A stretch of DNA of 64,000 nt from Albirhodobacter sp048262715 (GCA_048262715.1 JBLXEV010000011.1:1-64000), one strand, 5' to 3'; positions 44,801 to 52,148 are shown, counted from the stretch's first letter. Numbers and translations are program-made. Notes: a model not told the origin generated them from the sequence alone.

Positions 44801-45288
44801 TCCTTGATTACATGGGCCGCCACCGCGCCTACGGCCCCGTGCGGGCCCTGCCGACGCAGGTATTCTTCTACGGGATGGAGCCGGGCGATCAGATCGCGGC
44901 CGAGATTGATCCGGGCAAAACGCTGGAAGTGCGCCTGCAAGCCGTGGGCGAGACCGATGATATCGGCGAGGTGAAGGTGTTCTTCGAGCTGAACGGCCAG
45001 CCGCGGGTGATCCGCGTCCCGAACCGCGCTGTAAAGGCGCAGACGGCGGCGAAACCGAAGGCCGATCCGGCAAATGTGGGCCATATCGGCGCGCCGATGC
45101 CCGGCTCGGTCGCGGGGGTCGCAGTCACTGTCGGGCAAAAGGTCCATGTCGGCGATCTCCTCGTCACGATCGAGGCGATGAAGATGGAAACCGGCATCCA
45201 CGCCGACCGCGAGGCCACCGTGAAGGCGGTGCATGTCAACGTCGGCAGCCAGATCGACGCGAAAGACCTGCTCGTCGAGCTGGAATAA
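41854..45288 (+). CDS. pyc: Pyruvate carboxylase
   Basis: This large single-chain enzyme makes oxaloacetate from pyruvate, bicarbonate and ATP, refilling the TCA cycle. The 1144 residues hold, in order, a biotin carboxylase domain (LIANRGEIAIRVMRAA, HPGYGLLSEN, KASWGGGGRGMR, EVNPRVQVEHTVTEE), the carboxyltransferase barrel (TTMRDGHQSLLATRMR, FHTHDTSGI) and the biotin carrier domain with EAMKMET (Lys carrying biotin, about residue 1111). The ATG follows AGGAG. A terminator follows. Confidence 0.98.
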   Translation: MFRKILIANRGEIAIRVMRAANEMGKKTVAVYAEEDKLSLHRFKADEAYRIGEGMSPVGAYLAIDEIIRVAKLSGADAIHPGYGLLSENPDFVEACAANGITFIGPKAETMRALGDKASARRVAIKAGVPVIPATEVLGEDFDAIKKEAGEVGYPLMLKASWGGGGRGMRPILGEDELVEKVREGRREAEAAFGNGEGYLEKMIIRARHVEVQLLGDTHGNLYHLYERDCSVQRRNQKVVERAPAPYLSEAQRAEVCGLALKIGQAVGYQNAGTVEFLMDMDSQKFYFIEVNPRVQVEHTVTEEVTGIDIVQAQIRIAEGATLAEATGTPDQAHVTLSGHALQCRVTTEDPQNNFIPDYGRITAYRSATGMGIRLDGGTAYSGGVITRYYDSLLVKVTAWAPTPEAAIHRMDRALREFRIRGVSTNIDFVINLLKHPTFLDYSYTTKFIDTSKDLFNFKKRRDRATKILTYIADITVNGHPETAGRPKPPAEPRALKAPAPKGEVKPGTRDLLEAQGPQAVADWMAAQTKLLITDTTMRDGHQSLLATRMRSVDMIRVAPSYAANLGDLFSVECWGGATFDVAYRFLQECPWQRLRDIRAAMPNVMTQMLLRASNGVGYTNYPDNVVQFFVKQAAETGVDVFRVFDSLNWVENMRVAMDAVVEANKVCEGTICYTGDLLDPDRAKYDLKYYVSMGKELQAAGAHVLGLKDMAGLLKPAAARALITALKNEVGLPIHFHTHDTSGIAGATVLAAAEAGVDAVDAAMDAFSGGTSQPCLGSIVEATRNTDRDTGLDIKSIRQISNYWEGVRQQYRAFESGLEAPASEVYLHEMPGGQFTNLKAQARSLGLEERWHEVAQAYADANQTFGDIVKVTPSSKVVGDMALMMVAQNLTRAQVEDPAVDVAFPDSVVDMLRGNLGQPPGGWPAGISKKVLKDEIPSTERPGKHLPAVDIEAVRTKVSAELEGLKVDNEDLAGYLMYPKVFLDYMGRHRAYGPVRALPTQVFFYGMEPGDQIAAEIDPGKTLEVRLQAVGETDDIGEVKVFFELNGQPRVIRVPNRAVKAQTAAKPKADPANVGHIGAPMPGSVAGVAVTVGQKVHVGDLLVTIEAMKMETGIHADREATVKAVHVNVGSQIDAKDLLVELE

Positions 45289-45309
45289 TCACCGCGACAC
45301 CAAGACCAA

Positions 45310-45338
45310 AGGGGCGCCTCTTCCGGCGCCCCTTTTTT
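45310..45338 (+). terminator. Terminator of pyc
   Basis: A 9-bp stem, AGGGGCGCC and GGCGCCCCT, has a 6-base loop and TTTTTT. Confidence 0.93.
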
Positions 45339-45597
45339 GTTATGCCCAGCGTGACTCCGCGCCAGATGCCACGCTCCTCCCGAGTTCTGGCCCCCGAAAG
45401 GCAATAAGGTCATAGCATGCGAGACTGCGCGCCCCGCAAACCCCAAAGCCCATGAAACAAGGGCGTTTGCCAGGTCAGGCTCCCCCGCCCGAAAATCTTC
45501 GCAGGAAAATTCACAATTCTCAGCATTTTCCACTTGCAGCGATCAGCGCGATCCCCTAAATCCCGCCTCACCAATCGGGAGACTGATTGTTTGGAGT

Positions 45598-45672
45598 GCG
45601 GGCGTAGCTCAGGGGTAGAGCATAACCTTGCCAAGGTTAGGGTCGGGCGTTCGAATCGCCTCGCCCGCTCCA
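45598..45672 (+). tRNA. tRNA-Gly(GCC), first copy
   Basis: The 75-base cloverleaf has acceptor GCGGGCG/CGCCCGC, anticodon loop TTGCCAA with GCC, T arm GCGTTCGAATCGC and encoded CCA. Confidence 0.98.
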
Positions 45673-45735
45673 ATTCTCTCGCAAGAGAGACGATATGGGA
45701 CACGTCACGTCCCCGCGGTTGAAGAAACCTGGAGT

Positions 45736-45810
45736 GCGGGCGTAGCTCAGGGGTAGAGCATAACCTTGCCAAGGTTAGGGTCGGGCGTTCGAATCGCCTC
45801 GCCCGCTCCA
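45736..45810 (+). tRNA. tRNA-Gly(GCC), second copy
   Basis: This copy is identical over all 75 bases to the one at 45598, and the GGAGT just upstream is also shared. The 63-base spacer is unrelated elsewhere, which suggests an old tandem duplication kept identical. A terminator follows, so both are probably made from one transcript. Confidence 0.98.
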
Positions 45811-45815
45811 AATAC

Positions 45816-45845
45816 AAAAAAGCCTCCCTTCGGGGAGGCTTTTTG
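45816..45845 (+). terminator. Terminator of the tRNA-Gly pair
   Basis: The stem AGCCTCCC/GGGAGGCT with loop TTCG is flanked by A's and TTTTT. Confidence 0.93.
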
Positions 45846-45973
45846 CTGTCTATGGCTTTGCTTGCTGCTTAGCTTGAGCAGGGACCTCCAGCCCCTCGCA
45901 ACCCCAGAGCCCTCCTCAGCCCGCCGCGCACACATTCCTCACCGAGAACCGCCGAGGCTATTGACCGCATAGC

Positions 45974-46495
45974 TCACCCGTAAGCCCGAGACAGCACAAT
46001 CGGCTCCTCCTCGACAAGACCGCCCCCCACAAGCGGCGCGGCGAGACGGTGGCAATTCGGGGCTAGCACGCAAAGACCGCAAAGATCTGGCGAGCCCACA
46101 CGCGGGGCACAATCGACAGGGCCGCGTTCAAGGAAATACCGCGCCGTTTCGACGAGATCATGCACATGAATCGGACGCGGCAGCACACAGCGCAGCGATC
46201 CCAGCATGGCAAACAGCTCGCCCTGCGAGAAGACCGCGCTATCGGACAGCATAATCGTCACGACATCAGGATTGTGGAACTGTGCCGCCATCGCCAAGCT
46301 CAGCCCGTTTTCGGATATCCCAGCCTCGCCTTTGGGAAACAGCGAGGCGATCACCATATCCGGCGGATCCAGACGCGCATAGGCCTGCGCAAGCGAAGTG
46401 CTGTCTGTGTGCAACACCTTATGACCATCGGCTCCCAAAAGGCGTGCGACGCTGAGCGCCTCAGGGCTATGGTGTTCGAGGAAAATGATCTGCAT
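45974..46495 (-). CDS. Receiver-like protein lacking the phosphate-accepting Asp, with a C-terminal cysteine cluster
   Basis: The first 120 of 173 residues follow the order of a CheY-like receiver: MQIIFLEHH, PPDMVIASLFP, VVTIMLSDSAVF, LPRPIHVHDLVETARYFL. Where the phosphorylated Asp should be (residue 51) there is Ser, the switch Thr is Ser84, and the conserved Lys is Arg107, so it is probably not phosphorylated. Residues 129-148 hold four Cys (CAPRV, LCGLC, PNCHR; spacing 9, 2 and 5), like a metal or Fe-S site. I know no family with this pair. GGAGAG precedes the ATG. It is divergent from hisB with no partner kinase nearby. Confidence 0.7.
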   Translation of the reverse strand: MQIIFLEHHSPEALSVARLLGADGHKVLHTDSTSLAQAYARLDPPDMVIASLFPKGEAGISENGLSLAMAAQFHNPDVVTIMLSDSAVFSQGELFAMLGSLRCVLPRPIHVHDLVETARYFLERGPVDCAPRVGSPDLCGLCVLAPNCHRLAAPLVGGGLVEEEPIVLSRAYG

Positions 46496-46676
46496 CGATG
46501 CTCTCCGTTATTGCTCTCCATCTAGCCGGATGGATCTTAAAAACGGGTAAACCGAGAAAGGAATTATTCACCTTTATATCTACCGGGTTTACTAATAGAT
46601 CGCGGCCGCACAAACGCGAGCGACTTAACAACGCCAGCGCCGCAGCCTATAAGGGCGCAAACAACGAGGGATAGAC

Positions 46677-47264
46677 ATGCGCACGGCTTCCATCACCCGC
46701 AAAACGGCCGAAACCGAGATCAACGTCGAGATCAATCTCGATGGCACCGGCAGCTATAACAATCAAACGGGCGTCGGCTTCTTCGACCACATGCTCGATC
46801 AGCTTTCGCGGCACTCGTTGATCGATATGACGATCCGCGCGCAGGGCGATCTGCACATCGACGATCACCACACCGTAGAGGATACCGGCATCGCCATTGG
46901 GCAGGCGCTGGTGAAAGCCTTGGGCGATAAAAAGGGCATCCGCCGCTACGGCCATTTTGCGCTTGCGATGGATGATACGCAGGTCTCAACCGCGCTGGAT
47001 CTCTCCGCGCGGCCGTTCTTCGTCTGGAATTGCGACATGCCCAGCCCGAAGATCGGCACGTTTGATACCGAACTGGTGCGCGAGTTCTTCCAAGCGATCT
47101 CGACTCACGGCGGCATCACGCTGCATATCGACAAGATCCACGGCTTCAACAGCCACCACATCGCCGAGGCGACGTTCAAATCGGTCGCCCGCGCGCTGCG
47201 CATGGCGGTGGAGATTGATCCGCGGATGGCGGGCACCCTGCCTTCCACCAAAGGCGCGCTGTAA
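46677..47264 (+). CDS. hisB: Imidazoleglycerol-phosphate dehydratase
   Basis: This enzyme dehydrates imidazole glycerol phosphate in histidine synthesis. The 195-residue protein is the stand-alone form, without the phosphatase domain fused in E. coli. Metal-binding motifs FFDHMLDQLSRHS, DDHHTVEDTG and GFNSHHIAEATFK are present. It heads the local his gene set and is followed 10 bases later by hisH. Confidence 0.98.
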   Translation: MRTASITRKTAETEINVEINLDGTGSYNNQTGVGFFDHMLDQLSRHSLIDMTIRAQGDLHIDDHHTVEDTGIAIGQALVKALGDKKGIRRYGHFALAMDDTQVSTALDLSARPFFVWNCDMPSPKIGTFDTELVREFFQAISTHGGITLHIDKIHGFNSHHIAEATFKSVARALRMAVEIDPRMAGTLPSTKGAL

Positions 47265-47274
47265 GGAGCCCCCG

Positions 47275-47928
47275 ATGACCTCCCCCACTCCCCTCACGGC
47301 GCTTGTCGATTACGATTCGGGCAATCTGCACTCCGCCGAGAAAGCCTTTCAGCGCATGGCGCAAGCGGGCGATCACGGCACGATTGTCGTGACCTCTGAC
47401 CCCGATGTGGTCGCCAAGGCGGACAGGATTGTCCTGCCGGGAGACGGGGCCTTCCCGCATTGTCGCAAGATGCTGGGCAGCTATGGCGGGCTGTTCGAGG
47501 CGATCTCCGAGGCGGTCATCACCCGTGGCCGCCCCTTCATGGGGATCTGTGTCGGCATGCAGATGATGGCGAGCAAGAGCCTTGAGTATGAGGAGACGGC
47601 GGGGTTTGACTGGATCAAAGGCGAGGTGGTGAAGATCGCCCCCGCCAATGCCGCGCTGAAGGTGCCTCATATGGGGTGGAACGATCTGGTCATCGACACC
47701 CCGCATCCGGTGCTCGACGGGGTCAAAACCGGCGATCACGCCTATTTCGTCCATTCCTACCACATGACCGTGACCGACCCGGCGCAACGCCTCGCCCATG
47801 TCGATTACGCAGGGGCCGTCACAGCGCTGATCGGGCGCGACAATATGGTGGGCGCGCAGTTCCACCCAGAGAAAAGCCAAGCGACGGGCCTGCGGATCCT
47901 CGCCAACTTCCTCAGCTGGAAACCCTGA
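47275..47928 (+). CDS. hisH: Imidazole glycerol phosphate synthase, glutaminase subunit
   Basis: HisH releases ammonia from glutamine and passes it to HisF. The 217-residue protein has VDYDSGNLHSAEKAF at the start, the nucleophile in FMGICVGMQMM and the His-Glu pair in QFHPEKSQATGL. The ATG at 47275 follows AAGGAG; the longer open frame from 46957 overlaps hisB and is not used. A terminator after the stop separates it from hisA. Confidence 0.97.
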   Translation: MTSPTPLTALVDYDSGNLHSAEKAFQRMAQAGDHGTIVVTSDPDVVAKADRIVLPGDGAFPHCRKMLGSYGGLFEAISEAVITRGRPFMGICVGMQMMASKSLEYEETAGFDWIKGEVVKIAPANAALKVPHMGWNDLVIDTPHPVLDGVKTGDHAYFVHSYHMTVTDPAQRLAHVDYAGAVTALIGRDNMVGAQFHPEKSQATGLRILANFLSWKP

Positions 47929-47958
47929 CACTGCCCTCTTGCGGCAGGCTATCATCAC

Positions 47959-47985
47959 AAAGGGCGCCCTCAAGGCGCCCTTTTC
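47959..47985 (+). terminator. Terminator of hisBH
   Basis: A 9-bp stem, AAGGGCGCC and GGCGCCCTT, has loop CTCAA and is followed by TT. Confidence 0.85.
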
Positions 47986-48016
47986 CATCCAGAGAGACCT
48001 TTTTAAAGGCGCGTGT

Positions 48017-48412
48017 TTACTTCACACGCTGCCACGTGCCGCCATCGCGGCAGATCCCGAGCATACAGCCCTTCACCTTCAGCTTGCTATTCCCGCTGAC
48101 AAGCTCCGCTTCGGAATTATAGGTTTTGTCGCGGTCGGGCGAATAGATCTTGCCCTTATAGCTCAACCCACCCGTTGACCGCATATCCCAGATAATTTGG
48201 CGGCCACGGGTTGGGCTATTGGCAAGAACATTGCCGCTTGAATCGTATGATTGAATCAGAGTTCCGCAAAAGAACTTCCCGCAAGGCGCGACCTGCACAT
48301 GGCCGTAATGACCGTTATCATCGGTCCTCGTTTTCCAAGTGCCCTCAATCGGGTCCGCATGAGCGACCCCCGCCAATAGCGCGAAAGCTCCTCCCAAAAT
48401 CCAAGTCTTCAT
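48017..48412 (-). CDS. DUF2147 family secreted protein
   Basis: The 131-residue protein has a signal peptide (MKTWILGGAFALLAGVAHA) and a small beta-barrel-like domain of the DUF2147 type. Landmarks are PIEGTWKTRTDDNGHYGHVQ, CGKFFCGTLI, YKGKIYSPDRDKTY and LKVKGCMLGICRDGGTWQR. Four Cys may form two disulfides in the periplasm. Function is unknown. It is on the reverse strand between hisH and hisA and so splits the his genes into two transcripts. Confidence 0.85.
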   Translation of the reverse strand: MKTWILGGAFALLAGVAHADPIEGTWKTRTDDNGHYGHVQVAPCGKFFCGTLIQSYDSSGNVLANSPTRGRQIIWDMRSTGGLSYKGKIYSPDRDKTYNSEAELVSGNSKLKVKGCMLGICRDGGTWQRVK

Positions 48413-48577
48413 GGCTCATCCTCCAATATCGCCGCTTGACCATAACGTCATGCAATGGATTTTCTGGCAAGTCTGACGTCGCGTAGCGCAAAACCACGCC
48501 GGAGACTTTGCAATCCCTAGATCCTGTGGCATGACGCCACAATCCCTACCCTCTCGCCTTATCTCCGGAGCTGCAAG

Positions 48578-49297
48578 ATGATCCTTTATCCCGCAATCGA
48601 CCTCAAAGACGGACAATGCGTGCGCCTGCTGCACGGCGAGATGGATAAGGCGACGGTATTTGGCGACGATCCGGCGGCGCAAGCGGCCAAATTCGAGGCC
48701 GCTGGCTGTGAATGGGTGCATCTCGTCGATCTCAACGGGGCATTTGCGGGCGCGCCCGTCAACGGTGCGGCGGTTGAGGCAATCTTGAAGCGGATCAACG
48801 TCCCCGCCCAGCTTGGCGGCGGCATCCGCGATATGGCAACCATCGCGGGATGGGTCGAAAAAGGCCTGAGCCGTGTCATCCTCGGCACGGTGGCGGTGGA
48901 GAACCCCGATCTGGTGCGCGAGGCGGCGCGCGAATTCCCCGGCAAGGTGGCCGTCGGAATCGATGCGCGCAACGGCAAGGTCGCGACCAAAGGCTGGGCG
49001 ACCGAAACCGATGTGATGGTCACCGATCTGGCGAAATCCTTTGAAGACGCAGGCGTCTCGGCGATCATCTACACGGATATCATGCGCGACGGCGCGATGC
49101 AGGGGCCGAATTTCGAGGCCACCGAGGCGCTGGCCCGCGCCGTGACCATCCCCGTGATCGCCTCGGGCGGGGTGTCCTCGCTCCCCGACCTGATCAAATT
49201 GCGCGATACCGGCGTAATCGCGGGCGCGATCTCTGGCCGCGCGATCTATGACGGGGTTCTGGATCTGGGCGAAGCTCTCAAGGCGCTCAAGGCCTGA
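48578..49297 (+). CDS. hisA: ProFAR isomerase
   Basis: This TIM-barrel enzyme isomerises ProFAR to PRFAR in histidine synthesis. The 239-residue protein shows YPAIDLKDGQCVRL with the catalytic Asp, the QLGGGIRD phosphate loop, the VGIDARNGKVATKGW stretch and VIASGGVSSLPDL. GGAG lies upstream of the ATG. It is followed by a 130-base palindromic element before hisF. Confidence 0.97.
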   Translation: MILYPAIDLKDGQCVRLLHGEMDKATVFGDDPAAQAAKFEAAGCEWVHLVDLNGAFAGAPVNGAAVEAILKRINVPAQLGGGIRDMATIAGWVEKGLSRVILGTVAVENPDLVREAAREFPGKVAVGIDARNGKVATKGWATETDVMVTDLAKSFEDAGVSAIIYTDIMRDGAMQGPNFEATEALARAVTIPVIASGGVSSLPDLIKLRDTGVIAGAISGRAIYDGVLDLGEALKALKA

Positions 49298-49309
49298 GGC
49301 ACAGAAGAA

Positions 49310-49438
49310 GGGGGCGCTGCCCCCGCCCCTGCGGGCCTCCCCCGGGATATTTAAGGCAACCAGAACCATGCCCCTCTGGTTGCCTTAAATATCCTCGAGG
49401 GGTGAAGCGCCAAAGGCGCGAGGGGGCGGAAGGCCCCC
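49310..49438. repeat. GGGATATTT-family palindromic intergenic element, copy B
   Basis: It has end hairpins GGGGG-CGCTG-CCCCC (49310-49324) and GGGGGC-GGAA-GGCCCCC (49422-49438). The central inverted repeat pairs GGATATTTAAGGCAACCAGA with TCTGGTTGCCTTAAATATCC around a 10-base loop, a perfect 20-bp stem. It sits between hisA and hisF, which read in the same direction. Confidence 0.85.
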
Positions 49439-49514
49439 TTCCCCTTTGCCAAGCACCGCACGCGCCTGTATGAAAGCGCGACAGGCGCAGCCGCGCCCCC
49501 ATGGAGACCCCGCT

Positions 49515-50273
49515 ATGCTCAAAACCCGCATCATCCCCTGCCTCGATGTCGCCGATGGCCGTGTGGTCAAGGGCGTCAACTTCGTCGATCTGATCGATGC
49601 GGGCGATCCGGTGGAAGCGGCGAAGGCCTATGATGCGGCGGGGGCGGACGAGCTGTGCTTCCTCGACATCCACGCCACCCACGAGAACCGCGGCACCATG
49701 TTCGATCTGGTCACCCGCACCGCCGAGCAGTGCTTCATGCCGCTCACCGTTGGCGGCGGGGTGCGCACCCATGAAGACGTGCGCGCGCTGTTGCTCGCAG
49801 GGGCGGACAAGGTCTCGTTCAACTCCGCAGCGGTCGCCAATCCCGATGTCATTGCCGAGGCGGCGGATCGCTTTGGCTCGCAATGTATCGTCTGCGCGAT
49901 TGATGCGAAAACCGTCGCCCCCGGACGTTGGGAGATTTTCACCCATGGCGGGCGCAAAGCGACAGGCATCGACGCGGTGGAATTCGCGCAGCTTGTCGCG
50001 GCCAAGGGGGCGGGGGAGATCCTGCTCACCTCGATGGATCGCGACGGCACCCGTGCTGGCTTCAACCTGCCGCTGACCCGTGCGATCTCGGATGCGGTAC
50101 ATATCCCCGTGATCGCCTCGGGCGGGGTTGGCACGCTCGATCATCTTGTTGAGGGTGTCACCAAAGGGGGCGCATCCGCCGTGCTCGCCGCCTCGATCTT
50201 CCACTTCGGGGAATTCACGATTGGCGAGGCCAAAGCGCATATGGCCGCCGCGGGCATTCCGGTCCGGCTGTGA
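49515..50273 (+). CDS. hisF: Imidazole glycerol phosphate synthase, cyclase subunit
   Basis: HisF uses ammonia from HisH to close the imidazole ring. The 252-residue TIM barrel has IIPCLDVADGRVVKGVNF with the catalytic Asp11 equivalent, PLTVGGGVRTHEDVR, CAIDAKTVAPG and SMDRDGTRAGFN with the second catalytic Asp. The ATG at 49515 follows GGAG. hisE follows 11 bases after its stop. Confidence 0.98.
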   Translation: MLKTRIIPCLDVADGRVVKGVNFVDLIDAGDPVEAAKAYDAAGADELCFLDIHATHENRGTMFDLVTRTAEQCFMPLTVGGGVRTHEDVRALLLAGADKVSFNSAAVANPDVIAEAADRFGSQCIVCAIDAKTVAPGRWEIFTHGGRKATGIDAVEFAQLVAAKGAGEILLTSMDRDGTRAGFNLPLTRAISDAVHIPVIASGGVGTLDHLVEGVTKGGASAVLAASIFHFGEFTIGEAKAHMAAAGIPVRL

Positions 50274-50284
50274 GGAGAGAGATT

Positions 50285-50596
50285 ATGCACACACTCGACC
50301 GCCTTGCCGCCACGATCAAATCCCGCAAAGGGGCCGATCCGGACAGCTCGTGGACGGCCAAGCTCTTTGCCAAAGGGCCAGAGAAATGCGCCGAGAAATT
50401 CGGCGAGGAAGCCATTGAGGCGATCATCGAGGCGGCCAAGGGCAACCGCGAGAAGCTGACCTCGGAGGCCGCTGACGTGCTGTTCCATCTGATCGTGATG
50501 CTTGAGGCGCGCGATGTCGATCTGGCGGATGTGCTCGCGGTTCTCGAGGCCCGTGAGGGCACGTCCGGCATCGCCGAGAAAGCCGCGCGCGGCTAA
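50285..50596 (+). CDS. hisE: Phosphoribosyl-ATP pyrophosphatase
   Basis: This enzyme removes pyrophosphate from phosphoribosyl-ATP, the second step of histidine synthesis. The 103-residue protein is the stand-alone form, with the MazG-like metal motif KFGEEAIEAIIEAAKGN and SEAADVLFHLIVML. The ATG at 50285 has GAGGAGAGA upstream; a start at 50270 would overlap hisF. The remaining his genes are not in the window. Confidence 0.97.
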   Translation: MHTLDRLAATIKSRKGADPDSSWTAKLFAKGPEKCAEKFGEEAIEAIIEAAKGNREKLTSEAADVLFHLIVMLEARDVDLADVLAVLEAREGTSGIAEKAARG

Positions 50597-50633
50597 CCGA
50601 ACCGGCCCGCCCAAGTCTCTCACAAGAACGAGA

Positions 50634-50655
50634 AGCGGGGCCAATCGGCCCCGCT
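50634..50655 (+). terminator. Hairpin after hisE
   Basis: A 9-bp stem, AGCGGGGCC and GGCCCCGCT, with loop AATC lies between convergent hisE and phaR. The T tail is weak (CTCAATTT). Confidence 0.65.
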
Positions 50656-50690
50656 CTCAATTTGGGCTGCGCCCGAATGTGGTTGGCTAA

Positions 50691-51248
50691 TCAGAGCTTG
50701 GAAAGCTTCGCCTGCAACTCCGCGAGTTGCTTTTTGATCCCCGCCAACTCATCGCGGCCATCGCCCCCGGCGGAGGGTTCCTCAGGTGCGGGGCCCGAGC
50801 TGCCTGCCGTGCCCCAGCCGCCGATCAGCGTCTGCAAGAACGCCTGTTGTTGACGTTGGAGCGCATCGAACCCCGGCATCCCCATCATCGGATTTGGAAT
50901 CCCGAGGTTCTCGATCATCTTCGACTGCCCATCGCGCAGCATCTCGAAAGAGGCTGCGAGGAACTGCGGCACCACCGAATTGGCGTTGTTGGTATAGGAG
51001 CGCACGAGATCCGTCAGCACATCCACCGGCAGGACACTCTCGCCACGGCTCTCATGCTCGGCGATGATTTGCAGCAGATATTGCCGCGTCAGGTCATCCC
51101 CGGATTTCAGATCCACAATCTGCACCACGCGGCCATCGCGGATGAAGGCGGAAATATCTTCCAAAGTCACATAGTCGCTCGTCTCGGTGTTGTAGAGACG
51201 CCGGCTCGCATAGCGCTTGATCAATAGAGGCTTTACGTCTTCCGCCAT
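50691..51248 (-). CDS. phaR: Polyhydroxyalkanoate synthesis repressor
   Basis: The 185-residue protein begins with the PHB/PHA accumulation DNA-binding domain (LLIKRYASRRLYNTETSDYVTLEDI, IRDGRVVQIVDLKSGDDLTRQ). A PHB_acc region (GESVLPVDVLTDLVRSY) and a Gln-rich, polymer-binding-type C-terminus follow. In relatives it binds polymer; when granules form it leaves its operators and allows phasin synthesis. It lies next to phaP in the same direction. TGC-rich DNA upstream of its own start suggests self-control. Confidence 0.95.
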   Translation of the reverse strand: MAEDVKPLLIKRYASRRLYNTETSDYVTLEDISAFIRDGRVVQIVDLKSGDDLTRQYLLQIIAEHESRGESVLPVDVLTDLVRSYTNNANSVVPQFLAASFEMLRDGQSKMIENLGIPNPMMGMPGFDALQRQQQAFLQTLIGGWGTAGSSGPAPEEPSAGGDGRDELAGIKKQLAELQAKLSKL

Positions 51249-51472
51249 GAGGTCTCCTCCCGAAATTACAACGCGGCTTTGAAATTATCGCAGCGCAGCA
51301 ATGATTAAGCGCAAGCGCAGCAAAAGCAACAGATGATAGTGACATAATCGCTATGTCGCCCTTTGGGAAAATGCGGCATGACGCGCCAGAAATCTATCGG
51401 GCGCGATCCCTGAAAGCCTCTCGGGTGCGAAATCAGGGGCGCGGCCGCGGAGGAATGCAGCCGCCAAATATG
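51249..51472 (-). promoter_or_regulatory. phaR upstream region with TGC-rich, near-operator sequences
   Basis: On the reverse strand CTGCGCTGCGA (51288-51298) is one base from the PhaR-type CTGC-N3-GCAG form and directly abuts GATAAT (51284-51289), a possible -10 box. Further TGC-rich repeats (TTGCTGCGCTTGCGC) lie at about 51309-51325. The rest of the gap up to the phasin terminator shows no gene. Confidence 0.45.
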
Positions 51473-51505
51473 AAAAAGAGCGCGTGAAACACGCGCTCTT
51501 TTCTT
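51473..51505 (-). terminator. Terminator of the phasin gene
   Basis: A perfect 13-bp stem, AAAAGAGCGCGTG and CACGCGCTCTTTT, has loop AAA and T runs on both strands. It lies downstream of phaP. Confidence 0.93.
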
Positions 51506-51543
51506 ATGCTTTGGGCGGGGAAAACGTCGCCCGTCGCATCACC

Positions 51544-51993
51544 TTACTTTGCAGCAGCGGTCGCTTTTTTAGCAGCCGTGGTCACGTCCGAGGTTGCTTT
51601 TTTCACAGCGGCGGTTGCTTCTTCCGAAGCGTCCTTGCCAGCTGCAAGCATCAGCTCAACGGTTTCCATTTGCAGCTTTTTCGCAACTTCTGCGAAGGCC
51701 GACATGTTTTCAGCAGCGGTTTCAGCAGCAGCCGAAGCGAAATCCGTTGCGGATTTTGCGTAATCAGCCGGTTCCGACTTGGTGGTCGCAAGTTCGTTCA
51801 TCTTGGAGATGGTCGATTTTGCCCAGACCGAAGTGATCTCGGTGGATTTCTCAGCAGCCTGCAGAGCAACCTTCGCCATTTTCTCGCCAAGAGCAGCTTG
51901 GGTTTTGAAAGCGTCTTGGAACGCTTTGCCGTCTTTCGGGAACGAACCCATCATGTCTTGCATCATCTTGGTGAAATCTTGGGTGTTAGCCAT
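51544..51993 (-). CDS. phaP: Phasin (PHA granule-associated protein)
   Basis: This 149-residue, entirely helical protein coats PHA granules and limits their size. It starts MANTQDFTKMMQDMMGSFP and has the phasin core (FKTQAALGEKMAKVALQAAEKS, VELMLAAGKDASEEATAAVKKA). The Ala/Lys-rich tail (KKATAAAK) is typical. A strong promoter, two PhaR-type sites and a strong terminator show a single-gene, tightly controlled transcript. Confidence 0.93.
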   Translation of the reverse strand: MANTQDFTKMMQDMMGSFPKDGKAFQDAFKTQAALGEKMAKVALQAAEKSTEITSVWAKSTISKMNELATTKSEPADYAKSATDFASAAAETAAENMSAFAEVAKKLQMETVELMLAAGKDASEEATAAVKKATSDVTTAAKKATAAAK

Positions 51994-52059
51994 GGTGTCT
52001 CTCCGTCATTGGGCCCGAGGGAGGAAACTGGCGAGCGGGCCCGTGCATCGCATGGCCCC

Positions 52060-52088
52060 TATATACATGCTGCAGCGCAGCATTGCAA
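52060..52088 (-). promoter_or_regulatory. phaP promoter
   Basis: On the reverse strand, -35 TTGCAA (52083-52088) and -10 TATATA (52060-52065) are exactly 17 bases apart, about 70 bases upstream of the phaP ATG. The spacer contains a PhaR-type operator. Confidence 0.75.
52070..52080. promoter_or_regulatory. PhaR-type operator CTGC-AGC-GCAG
   Basis: This exact match to CTGC-N3-GCAG lies between the -35 and -10 boxes of phaP, where a bound repressor would block RNA polymerase. Confidence 0.75.
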
Positions 52089-52098
52089 GTTTTTCGTG

Positions 52099-52109
52099 CT
52101 GCGCCGCAG
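52099..52109. promoter_or_regulatory. PhaR-type operator CTGC-GCC-GCAG
   Basis: This is a second exact match, centred 29 bases from the first and just upstream of the phaP -35 box. Two sites suggest cooperative binding. Confidence 0.7.
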
Positions 52110-52148
52110 AATTTCCTCTGTCACATTGATTAATTGCCCCTAGGGCAT

